This document shows, piece after piece, positions 47,806 through 60,342 of a stretch of 64,000 nt of DNA; position 1 is the stretch's first letter; each line of letters starts with the position of its first letter. Below the pieces are notes generated by a model. That model did not search any database. It was not told the DNA's origin and worked only from the letters and a program-made list of their open reading frames with translations. The position numbers and the translations under genes are program-made. Location: NCBI RefSeq assembly GCF_003933735.1, contig NZ_RSED01000007.1, forward strand, positions 232,487 through 296,486, written 5' to 3'. The stretch is from Aquabacterium soli (GTDB lineage Bacteria; Pseudomonadota; Gammaproteobacteria; Burkholderiales; Burkholderiaceae_C).

Positions 47806-49491
47806 TCAGCCGTTGTTCTGGTCCAGCTTGGCCTTGAGCAGGGCGCCCAGGCTGGTGGTGCCGGAGCCTTCCTTGGTCGTGTCGGCGCGCAGGGACTGCA
47901 GGGCTTCTTGCTGCTCTGCGTTGTCCTTGGCCTTGATCGACAGCTGGATGTTGCGGGTCTTGCGGTCGACGTTGATCACGACGGCCGAGACTTCGTCGCC
48001 TTCCTTCAGCACGTTGCGGGCGTCTTCGACGCGGTCGCGGCTGATTTCCGAGGCACGCAGGTAGCCGAGGATGTCATCGGCCAGCTTGATCTCGGCGCCC
48101 TTGGCATCAACCGTGGCAACCACGCCGGTCACGGTGGCACCGCGATCGTTCAGGGTCGTGAAGTTGGTGAAGGGGTCGGAATCCAGCTGCTTGATGCCCA
48201 GGGAGATGCGCTCGCGTTCCACGTCGATGGCCAGCACGATCGCTTCAACTTCCTGGCCCTTCTTGTAGTTGCGGACAGCGGCTTCGCCAGCTTCGTTCCA
48301 CGACAGGTCGGACAGGTGCACCAGGCCGTCGATGCCGGCAGCCAGGCCCACGAACACGCCGAAGTCGGTGATCGACTTGATGGGGCCCTTGACGCGGTCG
48401 CCACGGTTGAAGTTCTGCGAGAAGTCGTCCCAGGGGTTCGGCTTGCACTGCTTCATGCCCAGCGAGATGCGACGCTTGTCTTCGTCGATCTCCAGGACCA
48501 TGACTTCCACTTCGTCGCCCAGGTTGACGATCTTGTTGGGCGCCACGTTCTTGTTGGTCCAGTCCATCTCAGACACGTGCACCAGGCCTTCGATGCCCGG
48601 TTCGATCTCGACGAAAGCACCGTAGTCAGCGATGTTGGTGACCTTCCCGAACAGGCGGGTGCCCGAGGGGTAACGGCGCGAAACGCCAACCCACGGATCG
48701 TCGCCCATTTGCTTGAGGCCCAGCGAGACGCGGTTCTTCTCGGCGTCGAACTTCAGGACCTTGGCGGACAGCTCTTGACCAACCGTCACCACTTCCGAAG
48801 GGTGACGCACGCGGCGCCATGCCATGTCGGTGATGTGCAGCAGGCCGTCGATACCACCCAGGTCCACGAAGGCGCCGTATTCGGTGATGTTCTTGACCAC
48901 GCCATGGACGATCGCGCCTTCGCGCAGCGTTTCCATCAGCTTGGCGCGCTCTTCGCCCATCGAGGCTTCGACCACGGCACGGCGCGACAGCACGACGTTG
49001 TTGCGCTTGCGGTCCAGCTTGATGACCTTGAACTCCATGGTCTTGCCTTCGAACGGCGACATGTCCTTGACAGGGCGCGTATCGAGCAAAGAACCAGGCA
49101 GGAAGGCGCGGATGCCGTTGACCAGGACGGTCAGGCCGCCCTTGACCTTGCCATTGACCGTGCCGGTCACGAAATCGCCCGATTCCAGGGCGGTTTCCAG
49201 CGACAGCCACGAGGCCAGGCGCTTGGCCTTGTCGCGCGACAGGATGGTGTCGCCGTAGCCGTTTTCGATGGCGTCCACGGCCACGGAGACGAAGTCGCCC
49301 ACTTGGACTTCGAGCTCGCCCTGGTCGTTGCGGAACTCGTCGATGGGCACATAGGCCTCGGACTTCAGGCCGGCGTTGACGACCACGAAGTTGTGGTCCA
49401 CAGCCACGACCTCGGCGGTGATGACTTCGCCAGTGCGCATGTTGGCGCGCTGCAACGACTCTTCAAATAGGGCGGCAAATGATTCAGACAT
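47806..49491 (-). CDS. rpsA: 30S ribosomal protein S1
   Basis: A 561-residue protein with six S1 OB-fold repeats; the repeated signature is [20 protein letters not shown] and its variants. It binds mRNA leaders and brings them to the 30S subunit. ATG 49491 is preceded by AGGAAACCTC. It lies between aroA–cmk and ihfB, the conserved order. In relatives S1 represses its own translation; no leader structure could be shown here. Confidence 0.97.
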   Translation of the reverse strand: MSESFAALFEESLQRANMRTGEVITAEVVAVDHNFVVVNAGLKSEAYVPIDEFRNDQGELEVQVGDFVSVAVDAIENGYGDTILSRDKAKRLASWLSLETALESGDFVTGTVNGKVKGGLTVLVNGIRAFLPGSLLDTRPVKDMSPFEGKTMEFKVIKLDRKRNNVVLSRRAVVEASMGEERAKLMETLREGAIVHGVVKNITEYGAFVDLGGIDGLLHITDMAWRRVRHPSEVVTVGQELSAKVLKFDAEKNRVSLGLKQMGDDPWVGVSRRYPSGTRLFGKVTNIADYGAFVEIEPGIEGLVHVSEMDWTNKNVAPNKIVNLGDEVEVMVLEIDEDKRRISLGMKQCKPNPWDDFSQNFNRGDRVKGPIKSITDFGVFVGLAAGIDGLVHLSDLSWNEAGEAAVRNYKKGQEVEAIVLAIDVERERISLGIKQLDSDPFTNFTTLNDRGATVTGVVATVDAKGAEIKLADDILGYLRASEISRDRVEDARNVLKEGDEVSAVVINVDRKTRNIQLSIKAKDNAEQQEALQSLRADTTKEGSGTTSLGALLKAKLDQNNG

Positions 49492-49672
49492 GAGGTTTCC
49501 TGTGTCGGCTTTGGGGCCGACGGTAACGCTTGGACCGACAGGCAACGGAACAAGCGGTTAGGTTGAAGAAGCGATGTACGGCCTGGCCTTGTTGCCGTGC
49601 CGAGGTTCGAAACCTCGCCTCCGCGCCGGGCGGCGGGGAGGGCACATCACACCTAAAATTGGCCTTGCCTGA

Positions 49673-51721
49673 TCACGCCTGGGGCGTGACCACATGGGGC
49701 CACCCGTCTGTCCACCAACCCAGCACCGTGTCCACCGACTGGTCGATGGACAGCGCAGAGTTGTCGAGCAAACGGGCATCGGCAGCAGGCACCATCGGGG
49801 CAACCGCACGAGACTTGTCCCGCAGGTCGCGCGCCTCAAGGTCTGCGCAGATCTCATCAAGGGTAACAGAAATCCCCTTTGAAATCAATTGGTTATACCG
49901 GCGCTCCGCCCGCTGTGCCACGGAGGCCGTCAAAAACACCTTCAGGCCGGCGTCCGGGAAGATCACGGTGCCCATGTCGCGGCCGTCGGCCACCAGGCCG
50001 GGCAGCTTGCGGAAGGCCAGCTGCTGGCGCACCAGGGCCTGGCGCACACCCGGCAGGGCCGAGATCTTCGACGAGTTCTGGCCGACTTCTTCCTGGCGCA
50101 GGTCTTCGCTGACCTCCTGGCCGTCCAGCCAGACCTGATGCCCTTCGAAGCGCAGGGGGATCTCTTCGCCCAACTGTCTGGCCAGGCCCACCAGGGCGGG
50201 CTCATGGTCGGCAGGCACGCCACGGCGCAGGGCCAGCAGGGCCGTCACGCGGTACAGGGCGCCGGAATCCAGGAACTGGTAGCCCAGGCGGGTGGCCAGG
50301 GCGCTGGCCAGCGTGCCCTTGCCCGACGCGCTGGGGCCGTCGATGGTGATGACCGGGATTTGGCGAGATTCATTTTTCGCCACCTGGAAAAGCGTCTCGA
50401 AATAATCCGGGAAGGTTTTGCCGACACAGCGCGGGTCTTCGATGCGCACCGACACGGTCTGCCCTGCGCCAATGGTGGGTGCCAGCGGGTGGAATGCGGC
50501 CAGCGAGAAGCACATGGCCATGCGGTGGTCGTCGTAGGTGTGGATGCTGGCGTGCGTCCAGGCGCCGGGGGCGGGTGGCATCACCTCGATGTAATCCCCG
50601 CCTTCGGTGACCACGGCGCCCAGCTTGCGCAACTCGGTGGCCATGGCGGCGATGCGGTCGGTTTCCTTCACGCGCCAGCTGGCGATGTTGCTCAGGCGCG
50701 TGGTGCCTTCGGCGTACAAGGCCATCACCGCCAGCGTCATGGCCGCGTCGGGGATGTGGTTGCAGTCCATGCTCACGGCCTTCAAGGGCCATGCGCCGCG
50801 CTTGATCTCCAGCCAATTCGGGCCGCCCTCGATCTGGGCGCCCATGGCGCGTGCGGCTTCGACGAAGCGGATGTCGCCCTGGATGGAGTCCAGGCCCACG
50901 CCCTCGATGCGCACGGGTTGCTCAATGCCCGCGATGGCGCCGGCCGCGATGAAGTAGGACGCGGACGAGGCATCGGCCTCGATGTGGATCTCGCCGGGCG
51001 ACTGGTAGCGGCTGCCCTGCGGGATGATGAAGCGCTCCCAGCCCTGGCGCTCGATGGCGATGCCGAAACGCGCCAGCAGGTTCAGGGTGATCTCGATGTA
51101 GGGCTTGGAGATCAGCTCTCCCTCGACCTCGATGGTCAGGGCCTGGTCTTTCGACACCAGAGGCAAGGCCAGCAGCAGCGCGGTCAGGAACTGGCTGGAG
51201 ACATCGCCGCGCACCTTGATGGGGGCGTCCAGCTTCAGCATGCCGCCGTTCAGGCGCAGGGGCGGGTAGCCCTCCTGGCCCAGGCATTCGATGTGGCAGC
51301 CCAGCGGGCGCAGCGCGTCGATCAGGTCACCGATGGGGCGCTCGTGCATGCGCGGCACGCCGCTGAGTTCGAACACGCCGCCCTGGGTGGCCGACAGCAG
51401 CGCCAGTGCGGCCGTGAGCGGGCGCATGGCGGTGCCGGCATTGCCCAAAAACAGTTGTGCGTTGGGCACGCCCAACTGGCCACCCAGGCCGGTGATCGCC
51501 AGCGTCTCTCCCTCGGGACGGATGTCGCAGCCCAGGGTGCGCAGCGCATCGAGCATCACGCGGGTGTCGTCGGAGGCCAGCAGGTCGTGCACGCGGGTGG
51601 TGCCTTCGCTCAGGCCGGCCAGCAGCAGCACGCGGTTGGAGATGCTCTTGGAGCCGGGCAGGCGCACCGAGCCCTCGGCTTGGAGCAGGGGAGGCAGGTC
51701 GAGGAAGGCGGTGGTGTACAT
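49673..51721 (-). CDS. aroA-cmk: fused EPSP synthase–cytidylate kinase (AroA–Cmk)
   Basis: A 682-residue single reading frame. Residues 1 to about 445 are 5-enolpyruvylshikimate-3-phosphate synthase ([54 protein letters not shown]). From about 455 the CMP kinase begins with its P-loop [19 protein letters not shown] and includes FLDSGALYR and [12 protein letters not shown]. The two enzymes act in unrelated pathways (shikimate and pyrimidine nucleotide), but their genes are adjacent in most relatives; here no stop separates them. The gap of 181 bp to rpsA contains a GAGGTTTCGAACCTC hairpin near 49600. Confidence 0.93.
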   Translation of the reverse strand: MYTTAFLDLPPLLQAEGSVRLPGSKSISNRVLLLAGLSEGTTRVHDLLASDDTRVMLDALRTLGCDIRPEGETLAITGLGGQLGVPNAQLFLGNAGTAMRPLTAALALLSATQGGVFELSGVPRMHERPIGDLIDALRPLGCHIECLGQEGYPPLRLNGGMLKLDAPIKVRGDVSSQFLTALLLALPLVSKDQALTIEVEGELISKPYIEITLNLLARFGIAIERQGWERFIIPQGSRYQSPGEIHIEADASSASYFIAAGAIAGIEQPVRIEGVGLDSIQGDIRFVEAARAMGAQIEGGPNWLEIKRGAWPLKAVSMDCNHIPDAAMTLAVMALYAEGTTRLSNIASWRVKETDRIAAMATELRKLGAVVTEGGDYIEVMPPAPGAWTHASIHTYDDHRMAMCFSLAAFHPLAPTIGAGQTVSVRIEDPRCVGKTFPDYFETLFQVAKNESRQIPVITIDGPSASGKGTLASALATRLGYQFLDSGALYRVTALLALRRGVPADHEPALVGLARQLGEEIPLRFEGHQVWLDGQEVSEDLRQEEVGQNSSKISALPGVRQALVRQQLAFRKLPGLVADGRDMGTVIFPDAGLKVFLTASVAQRAERRYNQLISKGISVTLDEICADLEARDLRDKSRAVAPMVPAADARLLDNSALSIDQSVDTVLGWWTDGWPHVVTPQA

Positions 51722-51734
51722 GGCGGCGGTTCAG

Positions 51735-51771
51735 AAAAGAGAAGGCCCCGGAACATCGTGTCAGGGGCCTG
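51735..51771 (-). terminator. possible terminator between tyrA and aroA–cmk
   Basis: On the minus strand AGGCCCC and GGGGCCT pair across a 14-nt loop, followed by TCTCTTTTC. If active it would limit readthrough from tyrA into aroA–cmk. Confidence 0.55.
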
Positions 51772-51777
51772 TGTGCA

Positions 51778-52686
51778 TCAGCGGGAGGTCTTGCCCCCGC
51801 CAGAGGGCCCGCTGGGCGGTGTGTGCGTGCTGAGCGTCCACTGGCTGCGCGAATCGGAGGCAGACTGGATCTGCTGCTGCAAGGCCTCGCCGTCCCAGTC
51901 TCGCATGCTGCGTTCCATGGCGTCCAGCGTGGCGCGGAAAGCCTCGGACTGTTTCAGGATCTCTTCGCGGTTGGACAGCAGGATGTCGCGCCACACGGTG
52001 GGCTCGCTCGCGGCGATGCGCGTGAAATCGCGGAAACCCGGGCCGGCCAGCGACAGGAACTCGCGCCCAGAGGGCTGCTGCTGCATCGCGTTGATGTAGG
52101 CAAAGGCGACCAGGTGCGGCAGGTGGCTCACCGCCGCGAACGCCGTGTCGTGGTTCTCCGGCGTCATCTTGAGCACCTGGCAGCCGATGGCGGCCCACAC
52201 GTCGGTGGCTTTTTGCACCAGCACCGGGTCGGTCTGCTGCAGCGGTGTCAGGATGACCTTGCGGCCTTGGTAGAGCTGTGCGTCGGCATGCTCGATGCCG
52301 GCCACTTCACGGCCGGCAATGGGGTGCGCAGGCACGAAGGAGGGCAGGCGTTCCTTCAGCACACGGCGGGCCGCATCGACCACGTCGCGCTTGGTGCTGC
52401 CCACGTCCATGAACAGCACGCCCGGATCCACCAGGTGGCGGATGGCGCGGAAGGTGCTCTCGGTGGCGGCCACCGGCACGGCGATGATGACGATGTCCGA
52501 GCCGGACACAGCCAGCAGCGCCGATTCGGCCGCCACGTCGATCACGCCCAGGCGGCGCGCCTTCTCGACCGTGGAGGGTGATTTGCTGTAGCCCACCACG
52601 CGGCGCACCAGGCCTGCCTTTTTCAGGGCCAGTGCGAAGGAGCCGCCCATCAGGCCGCATCCGATCAGACCGAGTTGGTTGAACAT
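51778..52686 (-). CDS. tyrA: prephenate dehydrogenase
   Basis: A 302-residue NAD-dependent enzyme of tyrosine synthesis. The Rossmann motif is LGLIGCGLMGGSFALALKKA at 6-25, and catalytic-region segments are DVGSTKRDV, AHPIAGREVAGIEHADAQLY and VSHLPHLVAFAY. There is no fused chorismate mutase; that activity is on pheA, 42 bp upstream. No ACT domain is seen. Confidence 0.94.
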   Translation of the reverse strand: MFNQLGLIGCGLMGGSFALALKKAGLVRRVVGYSKSPSTVEKARRLGVIDVAAESALLAVSGSDIVIIAVPVAATESTFRAIRHLVDPGVLFMDVGSTKRDVVDAARRVLKERLPSFVPAHPIAGREVAGIEHADAQLYQGRKVILTPLQQTDPVLVQKATDVWAAIGCQVLKMTPENHDTAFAAVSHLPHLVAFAYINAMQQQPSGREFLSLAGPGFRDFTRIAASEPTVWRDILLSNREEILKQSEAFRATLDAMERSMRDWDGEALQQQIQSASDSRSQWTLSTHTPPSGPSGGGKTSR

Positions 52687-52728
52687 GCCAGATCGTCCAG
52701 GGAAATCAGAAACAAAACTACCGGCGCA

Positions 52729-53868
52729 TCAATGCGCATCGAGCGGGAAACTGCCCAGCACCTTGAAGAAGCGGCACTGGGCACGCAGTTCGTCGAGTGC
52801 CTTGGCGACGTTGGGCTCTTGCGGGTGTCCGGCCAGATCGATGTAGAACACGTATTCCCACTGGCCCGAACGGGCCGGACGGGATTCCAGGCGGGTCATG
52901 GACACGCCATTGACCTTGAGCGGCACCAGCATGTCGTGCACGGCGCCGGGCCGGTTGTCCACCGACACGACCACGCTGGTGCAGTCGTGGCCTGTGGGGG
53001 TTGAAGGCGGGTGGCGATCGGTGCGGGTCACGACCACGAAACGGGTGCGGTTGTGGGCCTGGTCCTGCACCGCGCGCTGCACCACGTGCAGTCCGAACTG
53101 CGAGGCCGCGCGCTCGCTGGCCAGTGCGGCCAGGGAATCATCCTCGGCCGCCAGGCGGGCGCCTTCAGCATTGCTGCTCACGGCGCGCCGCTCGGCATCT
53201 GGCAGGTGTTGGCTCAGCCAGCCCTGGCACTGCGCCAGCGCCTGCGGGTGGGCCACCACGGCGGTGATGCCATCGCGCGAGAGCGTCTTGCGCAGCAGGT
53301 TGTGCGTGACCAGCAGCGAGGTCTCGCCCGCGATGGTCAGTGGCGATTGCAGCAGCAGGTCGAGCGAGCGGGCCACCACGCCTTCGGTAGAGTTCTCGAC
53401 CGGCACCACACCGTAGTCGGCCGAGCCGGCCTCGGTGGCGCGGAAGATCTCGTCGAAGCTGGGGCAGGGCAGCGGCTCGATGGACGAGCCGAAGTAATCC
53501 AGCATGGCCTGTTCGCTGAAGGTGCCCACCGGGCCCAGGAAGGCCACACGCAGGCGCGCTTCCAGCGAGCGACACGCCGACATGATCTCGCGCCAGATGG
53601 GCGCGATGCTTTCGGCCCGCACCGGGCCGGGGTTGGCGGCCTTCAGGCCGTCGATGACCTGGGCCTCGCGATCGGGCCGGAACACCGGCGAGCCATCGAC
53701 CTTCTTGACCTCGCCCACGGCCTGCGCCAGTTGGGCGCGCTGGTTCAGCAGGCCCAGCAGTTGCCGGTCCACGCTGTCGATGCGCACGCGCAGGTCGGCC
53801 AACTGCTCGTCCACCGGGCGCCCATCGGGCACATGGTGGAAAGCGGGGGTGTGGGAAGAATCAGCCAT
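52729..53868 (-). CDS. pheA: bifunctional chorismate mutase/prephenate dehydratase
   Basis: A 379-residue enzyme of phenylalanine synthesis. An AroQ-type chorismate mutase (about 18-105: [20 protein letters not shown]) is followed by prephenate dehydratase (about 108-285: [31 protein letters not shown]) and an ACT regulatory domain (about 295-375) with GAVHDML and ESRP. Feedback inhibition by Phe is expected. It overlaps serC by 8 bp. Confidence 0.95.
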   Translation of the reverse strand: MADSSHTPAFHHVPDGRPVDEQLADLRVRIDSVDRQLLGLLNQRAQLAQAVGEVKKVDGSPVFRPDREAQVIDGLKAANPGPVRAESIAPIWREIMSACRSLEARLRVAFLGPVGTFSEQAMLDYFGSSIEPLPCPSFDEIFRATEAGSADYGVVPVENSTEGVVARSLDLLLQSPLTIAGETSLLVTHNLLRKTLSRDGITAVVAHPQALAQCQGWLSQHLPDAERRAVSSNAEGARLAAEDDSLAALASERAASQFGLHVVQRAVQDQAHNRTRFVVVTRTDRHPPSTPTGHDCTSVVVSVDNRPGAVHDMLVPLKVNGVSMTRLESRPARSGQWEYVFYIDLAGHPQEPNVAKALDELRAQCRFFKVLGSFPLDAH

Positions 53869-54970
53869 GGCGCCGCGCGAAATCGTTGAGGTAATCGACC
53901 AGGGCCTGCACCCCGGCCAGCGGCATGGCGTTGTAGATGGAGGCGCGCATGCCGCCCACGCTCTTGTGTCCCTTCAGTTGAAGCAAACCCCGTTCCTTGG
54001 CCCCGGCCAGGAAGGCATCGTTCAGGCTGTCGGAGGGCAGGAAAAAGGGAACGTTCATGCGCGAGCGCGCTTCGGGCACCACCTTGGTGGCGTAGAAGCC
54101 CGAGGTGTCGAAGCACTCGTACAGCAGGCGCGCCTTGGCCACGTTGCGGGCCTCGATCGCGGCCAGACCGGACAGCTCACCCTCGCGCTGGCGCTGGATC
54201 CACTGGAACACCAGTCCGGCCACGTACATGGCGTAGGTGGGCGGGGTGTTGTACATGGAGTCGTTGTCGGCCACCACCTTGTAATCAAAGGCGGTGGGCG
54301 TGACCGGCAGGGCGTGGCCCAGCAGGTCCTCGCGGATGATGACCAAGGTCAGGCCGGCCGGTCCGATGTTCTTCTGTGCACCACCATAGGCCACGCCCAC
54401 GCGCGACCAGTCGATCGGGCGCGAGGCGATGTGCGACGAGCAGTCGATCACCAGCGGTGCATTGCTGCCGAGCGCCTTAAGATCGGGCAGCTCGTGCATC
54501 TCCACGCCGTTGATGGTCTCGTTGCTGCAGACATGCACGTAAGCGGCCTGATTGCTCAGCGCCCACGTCGATGGGCTCGGGACCGTGGTGTGGCCGTCGC
54601 CTTCGTTGGTGGCCACCACGCTCACGTCGCAGTACTTGCGGGCTTCCTTTTGCGATTTCAGCGACCACGATCCCGTGACCACGTAATCGGCTCGGCCGCC
54701 GCGCGACAGGTTCAGGGGCAGGATTGCGTTCTCGGCGATGGCCCCGCCCTGCATGAACAGCACCTTGTAGTTGGCCGGGATGGCCAGGATGTCGCGCAGG
54801 TCAGCCTCGGCCCGCCTGGCAATGGAGATGAATTCCTTGCCCCGGTGGCTCATCTCCATCACGCTCATGCCAGAGCCCTGCCAGTCGAGCATCTCGGCGG
54901 CGGCTTGCGCCAGCACCTCTTCGGGCAGGACGGCCGGACCGGCCGAGAAATTGAAGGGACGCGTCGTCAT
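53861..54970 (-). CDS. serC: phosphoserine aminotransferase
   Basis: A 369-residue PLP enzyme for serine and pyridoxine synthesis. It starts [13 protein letters not shown], has the PLP-binding Lys in [12 protein letters not shown] near 205, and ends with [24 protein letters not shown] 54970 matches the family; a GTG four codons earlier is possible. It overlaps pheA by 8 bp, so the two are coupled. Confidence 0.95.
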   Translation of the reverse strand: MTTRPFNFSAGPAVLPEEVLAQAAAEMLDWQGSGMSVMEMSHRGKEFISIARRAEADLRDILAIPANYKVLFMQGGAIAENAILPLNLSRGGRADYVVTGSWSLKSQKEARKYCDVSVVATNEGDGHTTVPSPSTWALSNQAAYVHVCSNETINGVEMHELPDLKALGSNAPLVIDCSSHIASRPIDWSRVGVAYGGAQKNIGPAGLTLVIIREDLLGHALPVTPTAFDYKVVADNDSMYNTPPTYAMYVAGLVFQWIQRQREGELSGLAAIEARNVAKARLLYECFDTSGFYATKVVPEARSRMNVPFFLPSDSLNDAFLAGAKERGLLQLKGHKSVGGMRASIYNAMPLAGVQALVDYLNDFARRHG

Positions 54971-54992
54971 GCCTGCAACCACCCTCGCTCCG

Positions 54993-55595
54993 TCACTTGG
55001 CCTTGGGCTTGGCCGCGGCGGGCTTGTCCTGGGGCTGTTGCTGGCTCAGCTTGCCGCCGGTGGCCTTGTCCAGGATCGAGCGGATGGCGGTCTGTGTGGC
55101 TTGCAGCTTGGGATCGACCTGCGGGCGGGCATCGGCCACGACCTTGTCAACCAGGGTCTTGCTCATCTCGGGCAGCAGGCCCTGGTACTTCTTGAGCACG
55201 GGCGAATCCAGCATGCCCACCAGTTGCTTGAGCTCGTCTTCGGTGAACTTCTCTTCGATGAGGGGTGCCACGGCGGCCTGGCTCTGCTTCAGGGTGCTGG
55301 CGCGCACGATGGGGTTGGCGGCATCGAGGTACTTCTTGATCTCGGCGTCGACCTGCTTGGCCGTGGCTTCACGCTTGTCTTCGGGCACGCCCTGCACGAT
55401 CACCTGCTGGGCAGCGGCGACCAGTTGACGGGCGGGGTTCTCGGTCAGTCCGCGGGCGGTGTTCTCCAGCGAGGACTGCTGGATGTCGATCAGCTTTTGC
55501 ACCAGTTCCTTCTTGGTCTGGGCGTGTGCGCTCAGCGAGGCCACCAGCAGGGTCGAGGCCACCGCGGTCGCCCACACAGTTTTCGTCAGCTTCAT
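54993..55595 (-). CDS. exported DUF2059-domain protein
   Basis: A 200-residue periplasmic protein. Its signal peptide is cleaved near AHA-Q (residue 25). A helical DUF2059 part includes [21 protein letters not shown], and the Lys/Pro/Ala-rich tail ends in KPKAK. Its function is unknown. It sits between gyrA and serC, a conserved position in Burkholderiales. AAGGA precedes the ATG. Confidence 0.85.
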   Translation of the reverse strand: MKLTKTVWATAVASTLLVASLSAHAQTKKELVQKLIDIQQSSLENTARGLTENPARQLVAAAQQVIVQGVPEDKREATAKQVDAEIKKYLDAANPIVRASTLKQSQAAVAPLIEEKFTEDELKQLVGMLDSPVLKKYQGLLPEMSKTLVDKVVADARPQVDPKLQATQTAIRSILDKATGGKLSQQQPQDKPAAAKPKAK

Positions 55596-55664
55596 AAGAG
55601 GTCGGTCCTTATTTCGTGAAAAGTGCCCGTCCGCGACGGGCCTCTGGTTGCTTGGTGTCAGGCC

Positions 55665-58322
<2,658 letters not shown>

Positions 58323-58404
58323 GCGTGTTGGTGGGATGCGCTGGGCAACCTCCGATTGTAGATCGCGGGCGCGGGCCGCCTTCCACGCACTTTTCCAGAC
58401 ACGC

Positions 58405-58446
58405 TCGGGCCTCACTTGTAGCGATGCAGCAACAAGTGAGGCCCGA
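58405..58446. repeat. 15-bp perfect hairpin in the gyrA–ompA gap
   Basis: TCGGGCCTCACTTGT, a 12-nt loop, then ACAAGTGAGGCCCGA. It lies 83-124 nt upstream of gyrA and about 150 nt upstream of the ompA-like gene, in the 275-bp divergent gap. It has no T-run, so it is either an operator or a leader structure for gyrA. Confidence 0.75.
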
Positions 58447-58465
58447 AAAGATCTGTAAGCCGGCC

Positions 58466-58489
58466 TTGACTTGAGCCCTGGGCCGCCTA
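58466..58489 (+). promoter_or_regulatory. possible promoter of the OmpA-family gene
   Basis: TTGACT at 58466-58471 is a good -35. The best -10 candidate at the right distance is weak (CTATGG/TATGGC near 58487). The assignment is tentative. Confidence 0.3.
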
Positions 58490-58597
58490 TGGCAGAATGG
58501 GTTGTGCGTTATTCGCTAGGGTATTCCCCTGATGTACCCAGCCAAGAGGGACCCGTGCAGCACAGGCTGCCGTCAAACGACCAAGGTAAGGATTCAC

Positions 58598-59233
58598 ATG
58601 AAAAAACTGAACAACATCGCCGCCCTGTTTGCCGTTGCAGCTCTGACCGCCGGTGCGGCCCAGGCCCAGGCAGTCGACAACTGGCGCGGTACCGACGGTA
58701 CCGTCTGGAAGAACGGCACCAACGAACTGTGCTGGCGTGATGCCTTCTGGACCCCGGCCACCGGCGTCCAAGGTTGCGATGGCGTGCCCGTCCCGGCCGC
58801 CCCTGCTCCCGCCGCTACGCCCGCCCCGGCCGCGCCTGCCGCGCCCGCCCCGGTCGTGGTGCCGCCCGCTCCGCAAACCGAGAAGGTGAGCTTCGCTGCT
58901 GACGCCTTCTTCGACTTCGACAAGTCTGTCCTCAAGCCTGAAGGCAAGGCCAAGCTCGACGACCTGGCCGACAAGGTCAAGGACCTGAACCTGGAAGTCA
59001 TCATCGCCGTGGGGCACACCGACTCCGTCGGCACCGATGCCTACAACCAGAAGCTGTCGGTGCGTCGCTCTGAAGCCGTTAAGGCCTACCTGACCGGCAA
59101 GGGCATCGAAGCCAACCGCGTCTACACCGAAGGCAAGGGCGAACTGCAACCCGTGGCTGACAACAAGTCTGCCGACGGCCGCGCCAAGAACCGCCGCGTT
59201 GAAATCGAAGTGGTCGGCACCCGCGCCAAGTAA
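58598..59233 (+). CDS. ompA: short OmpA-family peptidoglycan-binding protein
   Basis: A 211-residue exported protein. The signal peptide ends AQA near 24. A short N-terminal segment with one Cys pair (residues near 48 and 62) is followed by a Pro/Ala-rich linker (about 68-92) and the OmpA C-terminal domain (about 95-208) with FFDFDKSVLKPEG, VGHTDSVGTDAYNQKLSVRR and KNRRVEIEV. The eight-strand barrel of E. coli OmpA is absent. It probably ties the outer envelope to peptidoglycan. A strong terminator follows. Confidence 0.9.
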   Translation: MKKLNNIAALFAVAALTAGAAQAQAVDNWRGTDGTVWKNGTNELCWRDAFWTPATGVQGCDGVPVPAAPAPAATPAPAAPAAPAPVVVPPAPQTEKVSFAADAFFDFDKSVLKPEGKAKLDDLADKVKDLNLEVIIAVGHTDSVGTDAYNQKLSVRRSEAVKAYLTGKGIEANRVYTEGKGELQPVADNKSADGRAKNRRVEIEVVGTRAK

Positions 59234-59275
59234 GCCGCTTCCGGTTTCCGGACGCCGGGCTCCCTCGGGGGCCCC

Positions 59276-59306
59276 AAAAAAACCCCGCCATTGGTGGGGT
59301 TTTTCA
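59276..59306 (+). terminator. rho-independent terminator after ompA
   Basis: ACCCCGCCA pairs with TGGTGGGGT across a tight loop, followed by TTTTTC. An A-run precedes it, so it may also act on the opposite strand. Confidence 0.92.
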
Positions 59307-59439
59307 TTGGTGCTGCAGCCTCGCACGAACTCTGTAACCGAACTTGTTGCTTTGTTTCTAGGGGGTTAGCATTGAACGCTTCCCGCGTCCTGCGGGAGGA
59401 TTGCACCGCCGGTGCCGTTTGCCGGGCTTTCTGCTCGCC

Positions 59440-60342
59440 ATGTCAAACCCCCAGATTCCCGAACAAGCTGCGGTTTCTTCGATGCTGTCACGGCGCTCGA
59501 CCGTGGCCCTCGTCTTCGCCATGGCGCTGGCGGGGGCCGCCGGCCTGGTGGCCTGGGGCCCGGTCAGCCTGGTGCCGCACATGCACCAATTCGCCGATCA
59601 GCGCACCTGGGTGGGCACGCCTTTCGGAGTCAACGTGTGGTCGCATCTGCCCTTGTTGCCCATCGGCTTGTGGGGCCTGTGGCGGGTGAGCCGCCTGCCA
59701 GGGGGCGAGCCCTTGCGCTGGGTCTGGGGATGGTTTTTCTGCTGCCAGATGCTGGCCACGGTGGGTGGCATGGTCTACCACTGGGCGCCCAGTGACGTCA
59801 CCTTCATCTGGGATCAACTGCCTCGTTCGGCCGCCTGTTCGCTGTTCGCGGCGGCCTTCCTGGCCGAGCGCATCGACCGGCGTTTCGGCCTGAGCCCCGC
59901 CATCGCCACCGCACTGATCGCCACCCTGCTGGGGGGCATCTGGTGGCTGTACAGCCTGCACGTCTGGGGCGTGGGCGATCTGCGGCCCCTGATCTGGCTG
60001 GAGCTGTCGCCCATTGCGCTGGTGGCCACGGGTGCGTGGACGCTGCATGGCCACCTGCTGTCACGGCAGGATTGGATGCGCTCGCAGTTGAGCTTCGTGG
60101 TGGCCCAGACCGTGGACTGGGCCGACCGGCCCTTCTTCGACTGGACGGGCCAGGTGATCAGCGGCCATTCGCTGCGCCACCTGGCGCTGGCGGCCTGCGT
60201 GGGCTGGGTGGCCTACAGGCTCGGGGCGGACAGCGCGCGCCGAGTGGCGCACAACGAGCCGATCCCGGCCGACGCCTTGTTGCCCGAGCCGGTGGCTCAG
60301 GCCAGCGCGACATCCTTCCCGGACAGCCGCTTGGCCAGCTGA
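59440..60342 (+). CDS. ceramidase-like (CREST superfamily) membrane protein
   Basis: A 300-residue protein with about seven to eight spans. The pattern of polar residues inside spans suits the alkaline-ceramidase/CREST superfamily of metal-dependent membrane hydrolases: VYHWAPSD then WDQLP, and GHSLRHLALA. The reaction is not known for this branch. ATG 59440 is chosen because the span pattern begins just after. Its last 46 bp overlap the end of the convergent GMC oxidoreductase. It could also be an unrelated hypothetical membrane protein. Confidence 0.65.
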   Translation: MSNPQIPEQAAVSSMLSRRSTVALVFAMALAGAAGLVAWGPVSLVPHMHQFADQRTWVGTPFGVNVWSHLPLLPIGLWGLWRVSRLPGGEPLRWVWGWFFCCQMLATVGGMVYHWAPSDVTFIWDQLPRSAACSLFAAAFLAERIDRRFGLSPAIATALIATLLGGIWWLYSLHVWGVGDLRPLIWLELSPIALVATGAWTLHGHLLSRQDWMRSQLSFVVAQTVDWADRPFFDWTGQVISGHSLRHLALAACVGWVAYRLGADSARRVAHNEPIPADALLPEPVAQASATSFPDSRLAS

